Program-made: the position numbers and the translations under genes
Notes under the pieces: generated by a model
Databases searched by the model: none
The model's input: the letters and a program-made list of their open reading frames with translations, nothing else
Told to the model about the DNA's origin: nothing
Part shown: piece by piece, positions 51,901 to 60,900 of the stretch
How the letters are laid out: every line of letters starts with the position of its first letter
Position numbering within the stretch: the first letter of the stretch is position 1
NCBI GenBank assembly: GCA_036924085.1
Contig: JAVGWX010000007.1
Span: forward strand, 97,300,641-97,364,640
Length of the DNA stretch: 64,000 nucleotides
Direction of reading: 5' to 3'
Source: Ariolimax columbianus
Taxonomy: Eukaryota > Mollusca > Gastropoda > Stylommatophora > Arionidae

Positions 51901-54900
51901 GGGCTAGTAGTTAAGTGAGACACGGCTCACAATCCGAAGGTGCTGGGTTCAATCCATATCACAGAAACGGCAGTTACCCTGGTTAAGCAAACCCATAGAA
52001 AATATAGGAGAAAGCAGACCCTTACATAAAATGCGTGCCGAATTTGGATGCACTGGGCCAAAAGGCGCAAAATAAAAACCGTAGTGCAATGCAGACCACC
52101 TTGGGAAATAGATAAATAAGACGAGGCAGACACAAAAAAAAAAAAAAAAAAAAGAAGAAGCATTTTGCAAAGAAAGGAAAACAAATAAGGAAGTCTTGGA
52201 GAAATTACAAGTACAAAACAAATTATTGAACCAAAATTTGTGAGAAAGGTACAATATTTTAGTCATATCAAAAGACATCTTGCTGAAAATCATGCTGAAA
52301 GAAAAAGATAGGGCAAACAAAGTAGGAGGGATAGCATCAAGAGATGGACAGGATAAACCCAAACAGACTGCACTACCAAGGCTAGAGACAGGTGTCTTTG
52401 GAGATCTATTTCAGCTGACCTTTAATGTGGAGATGGTACTGATCCGAACATTACAAGAAAATGGGACTGGCAAACATAAATCAGCACATGAAGAATCAAC
52501 TTTGACACAAATACAAACTAGCTGTGAAACTCTGTGTTACTCACTCAAAATCAGCTTTAGCACAAATACAAACAAGCTGTGAAACTCTATTTGATACTCA
52601 GAATCAGCTTTAGCACAAATACAAACTAGCTGTGAAACTCTATTTGATACTCAGAATCAGCTTTAGCACAAATACAAACTAGCTGTGAAACGCTGTGTTA
52701 CTCACTCAAAATCAGCTTTAGCACAAATACAAACTAGCTGTGAAACTCTATTTAATACTCAGAATCAGCTTTAGCACAAATACAAACAAGCTGTGAAACG
52801 CTGTGTTACTCACTCAAAATCAGCTTTAGCACAAATACAAACATGATGTAAAACTTCACGTGATACTCAGACTAGGAACACAGCTTTTCCACCCTAAGAG
52901 CTGAGCTGTTACAAACATACTAAAAAATGTTAGATGAGAGAAAAAGACTGATACCAAAGACTTACACACCACATTCCATAAGGCCCATCCCATCAACGAC
53001 ATCCTATCATGCCACTATCAAAGAACATCAATAATAAGAGCAGACAGTGTCATTTCTACATACTCCAGAGATGATTCTACAAGACCAAAGTACATATATC
53101 ATTTCTATTTTATTGCTTATATTTTATGTATCATTCTTCTTCTTCTTTGTGTTCAGGATCTTAGTTCATGCTTTATCTACAGGCCAGTCGCCATGTTGAA
53201 GTCTGTAGTCTTCACCAGGTCGGAGCAGCTGCCTCACAGCTTTCATCTTAGCTCCGCACCCTCTGGCCAGGTCTGGTACCTTATTTACCTGTAGAGTGGG
53301 CATTCATGTAGAATATGTTCAGAGTTCTGGCTACCTTTTTTCCACATGGGCATTCATCGGTGTAAGATCTTTAGTCGGTATAGATGTTCTAGTAGTCTGC
53401 AGTGACCAGTTCTCATACGAAATAAGGTAATTTGTTGGTTTCTTTTGAGTTGGTGAATAAGGTTTCTTGTTTCTCACACCCTCTGAATTCCGTTGTACCA
53501 CTTTTAGATTCCTTGTTTGTTGATCAGTCACACTACTCTGCCTCCCCCTGACCACTAGGTTAGCAGAGGCACCGGTTGCTTGGGTGGGTTGCCCCTCGAG
53601 GCTGGGGCCTGACACCGCTCCTCCCTGGTTGTAACTTATAAGAGCCACACCATGGCAATAGAGTAGACTGTTGCATGACGATGTCCTGTTGATGTGTGTG
53701 TGCCCTGATTTTTCCAGGTTCGTATGCTGTACCTGACACACTCCATCTTCAACAGGCCAGGTTGAGTTTTCTGTTTTGGGTTATCTCCACCATATCTTCC
53801 CATAGCCATTTCATCCCCCCCGATGTTTCCATCCAACGGCTAGAGCATATAGCGACTCTTTATGTCCTATGTCTAATGTAATTCACTGTACCACTGCTTT
53901 CTGGAACACTTGAGACATTTTCATCAAGGCTGCCCTAAATTTTTTTTCAGTTCAGTTTATTGTGAGAATTGGGTGGCGATAAGGCTGACTGTGCCTACAT
54001 CATTATCATGATTTTCTCATGTGTATGGTTTTTATGTTTTAGGGCCATTTCTGCCACAGTCTTAAGAGCCTTAATTTCAGCTCTAAAGTTGTTTGAGAAC
54101 GTGCCTGTGGCAATGAATTAGGTTACTTTTTCCCCGTTTTCCTGTCCTCTTATTTTTTTATTTTACGTGTTTGCCTCACTAGTTTCTACCGGCGGAGGCA
54201 CGCCTATTCCACCCCAGACCGTAGTCAATTGTGCAATATTAAAACTTATAAACCAGTGCTTGGATGTATGTGTGCGTCTGTGTGTACCTATGCTAGGTGT
54301 GTGCGCTCTCAGAAGCCAGCCCAACCAAAGTGTAATGGAAGGGCCTCACTCACCCTTAGGGCGCGTGTGAAAGTTGTGCAAAAGTGTGATTGTTAGACAG
54401 AGTAAAATGAAACAGATTGAGGTAAGAAGAGAGAGGAAGGAGAGACAAACTTTAGAAATGATCCCTAAAAGTATGATCTTCCTCCTCCATCACAGGGGGC
54501 ATTTGTAGCTGGTCCACCTGTCTGATGGGTGATTAATATTTATGTGCTCTTCTATAAGGCTTCTTCTCTCTAGGTCTGTCTGCACTCCTTTTTCTTTGAC
54601 CCCCTGTTTTTTTTGTTAGCTCTGAAAGTGTGCATACCTAGGGGAGGGTGGTTCTAACTAGCTGTATGAGCCTTGCTTTTGTTTGTATACTTTTATCTAT
54701 TCAAAGGTAGTGAAAACTATTTACCATTAGTAGACTGGGTCAAGAGTATTTTAGTTGTCTATAAATTGTTCATAACTTTTTTGTTTACAATTCAGGTTGA
54801 ACTGTGCAAGAGGGTGTTGAACATTTACAAGCATGTTGTGATGAGCATAGAAATTAATCAGCAGACGTGGTTAGTCTCCTTCAGTTTTTCTACCATGTAT

Positions 54901-57900
54901 ATGTTAATTTATTCACTTTCACTGTGTCTGTTTATTCTCTGTCTCTGTTTATTTGTTCCCTTTGCTTATGTTGCATTAATCATTTGTTCCCTTTGCTTAT
55001 GTTGCATTAATCTGGCTTGCCTTTAAATGATGAAATATGCAGGAACTAAATAACACGTTTCAGCTTTCTACACACCAGTAGCATGCGTCCTCACTCTCAA
55101 TTTAAATGTTGAATCAAATCCAGATCATAACATAATACAAACCATAAAGATTATTTTCAACCTTTATTCTTTTTTATTTGTGGAGCACAAAAATAGGCTG
55201 CCCTGACAAACTGCTGCAGCTTATAGTCATTTCATGGGGATATGGAAGGAATAGTCCAATTCTACGGTCATACATCATCTCCATTCAATATTCAATATGG
55301 TGTTAAACAAGGATGCATCACTGCAAGGATGCATTCACTGTTGGGAATCTTCTTTGCGCTGCTACTGAAGCACGCATTTGGTTATGCAACAGAAGGGATT
55401 TGCCTTCACGCTAGATCAGATGACCGTCTGTTTAATCTTGCGGGACTCAAAGCTGAAACCAAGATCAGGGGAGTTGCTGTCATGACGTATTTGCTGATGA
55501 TGTTGCAATTGTCATACACAGTCAGCAAGAACTCCAGAGATTGATAGATTGCTTCTCCCAGGCGTGCAAAGATTTCAGCCTCACATTAAGCCTGAATAAA
55601 ACAACTGTGCCGGGACAAGACATAGATACCACCCCAACTATCACTTTTGATAACTACGAACTGGCAGCTGTGGACCAGTTCACTTACCTGGTGTCCCTCA
55701 TCAATGATAAGCTCTCCCTAGATCCCCAAATTATTTATTTATTCCCTTTCCCTATGTCTCTGTTAATTTATTCCCTTTCTCTATGTCTCTGTTAATTTAT
55801 TCCCTTTCTCTATGTCTCTGTTTATTTGTTCCCTTTCCCCATGTCTCTGTTTATTTATTCCCTTTCCATATGTCACTGCTTATGTGTTCCCTTTCCTATG
55901 TTTCTGTTTATGTATTCCCTTTCCCTGTGTCTCTTTGTTTGTACATCTGACTTTCTTTCTCCGTTTGTTTGTTCATCTGACTTTCTTTCTCTGTTTGTTC
56001 ATCTAACTTTCTTTCTCTATTTGTTTGTTCATCTAACTGTCTTTGAATCTAGATCTTTTACCAGCATAAAATTTGTGTCCTTCCTTTTTTAAATGATTGT
56101 GTGTGTTTTGTAAACAAGCTTGCTAAAATTAAAGAAAAGGAATCAGTATTGTTGTTTTAATGGTCTGATAAAATGAAAAGATGGCTAACAAAAGGAGCTA
56201 TTGAAGCTGTTAGAGGTAGAGTGAATGAAAGGATTGATATTCCTTTGACTAAATTGTATTGTGGCTATTATCCCCATGCAGGGAAGAGCTGATGAAGGTG
56301 CTGCTAAGAATAACTTCAGGTGTACTGAAACGAAATCCTCCTGTGGAGAGGTATAAAACATTAGGAGGAAGGCTGGCACAATCTATATTCCAGGTAACAT
56401 GTTGTTAAATGCCTTTTTTGTATTAGCAGAAGAGTGCCCTGCCTTGATTTCAAGATATCAGTATGATCATCCTGGCACAGCACACAAAAAGTGCCCATCT
56501 TTGTTACTGGTCGTAAGAGACAATGGTTTTCAAACTTTAGTAGCCTGAGGATCCCCTCAGTAGGTTCTGCATTCATTCTTCCTTCCTTGGCAAAGCTCTG
56601 CTGACCACGGTACCCCCACACTTTATTCTGACTACAGCTACACGGACCCGTGCACCAGGTTTTGTCTCACTCTTTCCATCCCTAGTAATAGATCCATTGA
56701 CCCCAAGATCTACTCAGCAGTTTTGAATCTGTTCTTCCATCTCTGACAACAGCTCTACAGAACCCTTCAGGTTTTTTATTTATTCTTTAAACCTAACAAT
56801 AATTCCACAGATCCCACTAACAGCTCCATAGACCTTAAGTCTCAAGTAGATTTTTAAATTCTTTCTCCTATGCTTGGCAAAGTTCCAAGAAACCCAGTTA
56901 CCCACAGGTATGGTGCCCATTTAACCTTAATGACGTTGCACAAATTTAGAGAAAATTTTCACAACTTAATTATTTGCTATAGTAGTTGACTTTCAAAGCT
57001 TTTAACTTTTCTGTTTGTTGGTCAATAAATATGATTTTCTTGTGTGTAGAGACATAAATGGATAAAGAACTTGTTGGTGTTATTGTTTTTGTTTTGCGTT
57101 TTTTAGTTTCTGAGATACAAGAAGATGAAGGGGAAAATTGATTGAAAAAAAAAAATATTTTGACTCGACCGCTAGGCCTAGCTGCTCGGATAGAAATCCA
57201 TGAAAACCACAACAATGTATCAAGACTGCGTTTATAATATCGACAAAACTGTTAGTTTCCAATTCAAACATAGTTATTACATCTAAACAAACAAAATAAA
57301 CAGATCCACCCGATAAAGATCTTTCCCAACAACCTACTTTGTCTTTCTCAAAAAAGTTAGCTGGCTCCAATCCGCGTAATAAGAATATAAATCGTTTAAA
57401 ATCCTGTGTAGATGGACGTGACGTATTCAGCATTAAAAAATTGCTATTGGTAGGGTCTCCATCTATAAAAAAAATTCTTTTTTTTTTCAATTTGTAGGCC
57501 AAATGTGTCAAAATTGGTTGGATGAGGGCGCGCTAAAGGTTAAGAAGTGATTCTTTATTGTCTGACCAGAGATTCTCTGACCTGAGCATCGTTTGACTTC
57601 CTGAAAAGAAAACAATTTATGATTCATTAACTGTGTGTGATTTATGACTCTAAAACTCATGGTGTGATATCAGTGTTGAGGAACAAGTGCCCAAAGTCAG
57701 CTTGTTTCGCATCCTATCCAGCACCTACATAAACATGACTTTGCCACGGTGTTGGCCCAAGACCAGAACAGCATCGGCCGAGGGGTCAGACATCACAAAG
57801 TAACTTCTGGCATGTCTGAGTGAAAATCATTTCTGTATACTATAACACTACATTTGTGTGTATACAGTCCACTATAACACCATTTGTGTACATTTGGTCC

Positions 57901-60900
57901 AACATAACACTACATTTGTGTACATACTGCCCATTCTAACACTATAGTTGTGTACATACTGCCCATTCTAACACTATAGTTGTGTACATACTGCCCATTC
58001 TAACACTATAGTTGTGTACATACTGCCCATTCTAACACTATAGTTGTGTACATACTGCCCATTCTAACACTATAGGTGTGTACATACTGCCCATTCTAAC
58101 ACTATAGTTGTGTACATACTGCCCATTCTAACACTATAGTTGTGTACATACTGCCCATTCTAACACTATAGTTGTGTATACTATGCACGTCATAACACTA
58201 CATTTCTGGTCATATTGACATTTGTCTTGTCTATTTCTCTCCATACAAAGACTATCACTGGGCCCTGTTCAGTATCAAGCCAGTTATGTGCAGTCTTGCA
58301 AATATTAGCTTTTCTAGCAATTAGTTTGACATAATGAGATTGATAACTCCATGCACACGCCTCCTATAGCCAAGCATGTAACTGAAGTGAAATGTATGAG
58401 GTTAAGTAATCACGGCATGTACAAGAACTTTGCTACTGAAATTACTACTGTAAGAGTACATGGATTGCTTGGGTTTAGACTTTCCTGAAAGATGCTGGCT
58501 GCATCAGTGAGGCCTGCGTGCTTCATGATGATGAACATTGTCTTCTTCTTCGTTCGTTCTCAAACTCCCACCAACAAGCCCTGAAAAGGTCTTTGCAAGT
58601 AGCAGAATGTAGTTCGGAGAACAGAATACGTTGTGTCATAGTTTACAGGTTGACTGCGATATTTGCACCTTTTGGTCTGACACATCCAACTTCAACACTC
58701 ATTTTTGGGTACCGGGTTTAGCCTTCCCTCTTTGATTCCTTCTACTTAACCAGCCTGCTCTGTTGCAGACTGTTGTCTAAGATCACCGCATGTGGTTATA
58801 GAAGGGTCGACAGCTCTGGTTCGCTGGCCCTGACACTAGCAGTCAGTTTTGGGTCACTGACCGTTGCAGCTCATGCCTGATGAACATTGGAGAAGAGAAA
58901 GAAGAAGATCTCCCGTCACTGCAGGTGAAATCCATCTTTCTATGTTGTTGGTCAGTGTGTATCATCTGTCATCGATTTGCTCCATGTGAAGCATAGGACC
59001 ACTACTACAGCTGGCTTCCTGTACAGGAAGCCTGCATCCTAACACTTACAGTGGTGGTCTCAATAAAAATTAGTTTACATGATGAGTTTGCTTGCTCCAT
59101 GCGTAGCCTTCCTTATTTATCTATGACATGCTTGAAGGTTGTAATTATCGTATTCCTTCCATAACCCTGCTAGCACTCAGCTGAGTACATTTGGATGCTT
59201 TCCAATATTTGTCTTGCTTGATCATCCAGGAACTGATTCTTCATTTTCTGGCCAGGTCATTGTTTTTTTTTGACTTCCTGAATAGTAAAACATTTCATGA
59301 TTCATTAACCTGATATTTATGACTGTAAAACTCATGGTGTGATGTCAGTGTTGAGGAACAAGTGCCCAAAGTCAGCTTGTTTCGCTTCTCATCCAGCACC
59401 TACATAAACATGACTTTGCCATGGTGTTGACCCAAGACCAGAACAGCATCGGCCGAGAGGTCAGACATCACAAAGTAACTAAAGACATATCCTTGTGAAA
59501 ACCTTTTCTGTGCAGTTACTGCAGTGTTTATTTCCTCACTCTCCTTCACTGTGTTAGCTCCTAACTCACTATTGTGTTAGATGTATTTTTTGTTACATTG
59601 CACTGTTTGCATTTCCTTTAGACTTTGATAGCAACATGGACCAAAGCAAACCTTAATGTGATGGTGAGCACAGCATTGTGGGATGAGTTTTTGGCAGTAC
59701 TTTCATCGCTGACTTCATGGAAAGAACTTATCATGGAGTGGTCTGTAAGTCTCACGTTCAATTACTTTATAAATAAGGACTGTGCATTTGTTTATCCCCC
59801 ATCCCCTCTTTTGTGCTTTCATTCAAAACATGACACCACTACTACAGTTGTGTTCACAGGTAGCCTGTACTAGATGACTTTGTGTGCTCTTCTATTGGTA
59901 GCTTGAGTAGCATTAATGATTTTTGCTAGCCCTCAAACACTACCAACTAAAAATGCCCTGGTGCTCACTCTGGTATGATAAAGTGGAGTGAAAATGATTG
60001 GTCAAGATAACAGTCTGAAACAGTTTAAGAAAGAGAAGAGACAAAATAAAACGCACATAAACTTACAGAATGTCACGAATGCTCTTTGTTGAGTCTTCTT
60101 CTTCTACATCGTTCGTTCTCAATTTCCCACTACCAAGCCCTGAAAAGGACTTTGCAAGAAGCAGGATGTTGTCCAGAGAACGGAATGCGCTGTGTCGTAG
60201 TTTACAGCTTGACTGCAATATTTACACCTTTCGATCCGACACCTCCAACCTCAGCAGGCATTTTTTAGTACTGGGTTAACCTTCCCTCTTCGATTCCTTC
60301 TCCTTAGTCAGTCTGCTCTGTTGCAGCCTGTTATCCAGGATCACCGCGTGGAGGTGTAGAAGGATCTTGGCAGATTTGGTGCGCTGGTCCTGACGCTAGC
60401 AGTCAGCTATGGGTCACTGACCACTGCAGCTCATGTGCTACTCAGCATCTTGATTCCTTAGTTGAGTCTGAATATTGTACTGGTTGTTGACTTGTCAAGA
60501 GTGGCTATTTGTATTAATATCAATCTCTTATGTTTGTAAACAATCTCTTGCTGTAATTGTAAACAATTTCTTGCCATGTTTGTAAACAATCTCTTACATG
60601 TTTGTAAATAATCTCTTGTTCCGTTTGTAAACAATCTCTTGCCATGTTTATAAACAATCTCTTGCTGTAATTGTAAACAATCTTTTGCTGTAATTGTAAG
60701 CAATCTCTTGCCATGTTTCTAAACAATCTCTTATCATGTTTGTAAACAATCTCTTGCTATAACTGTAAACAATCTCTTGCCATGTTTCTAAACAATCTAT
60801 CATGTTTGTAAACAATCTCTTGCTATAACTGTAAACAATCTCTTGCCATGTTTGTAAACAAAACAATCTCTTGCCATTTTGTGTACAATCTTTTGCCATG

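Noticed and set aside
51893..51965. tRNA gene
   Set aside because: Only the A/B box parts are tRNA-like, followed by a conserved SINE body and a poly-A tail; no convincing acceptor stem.
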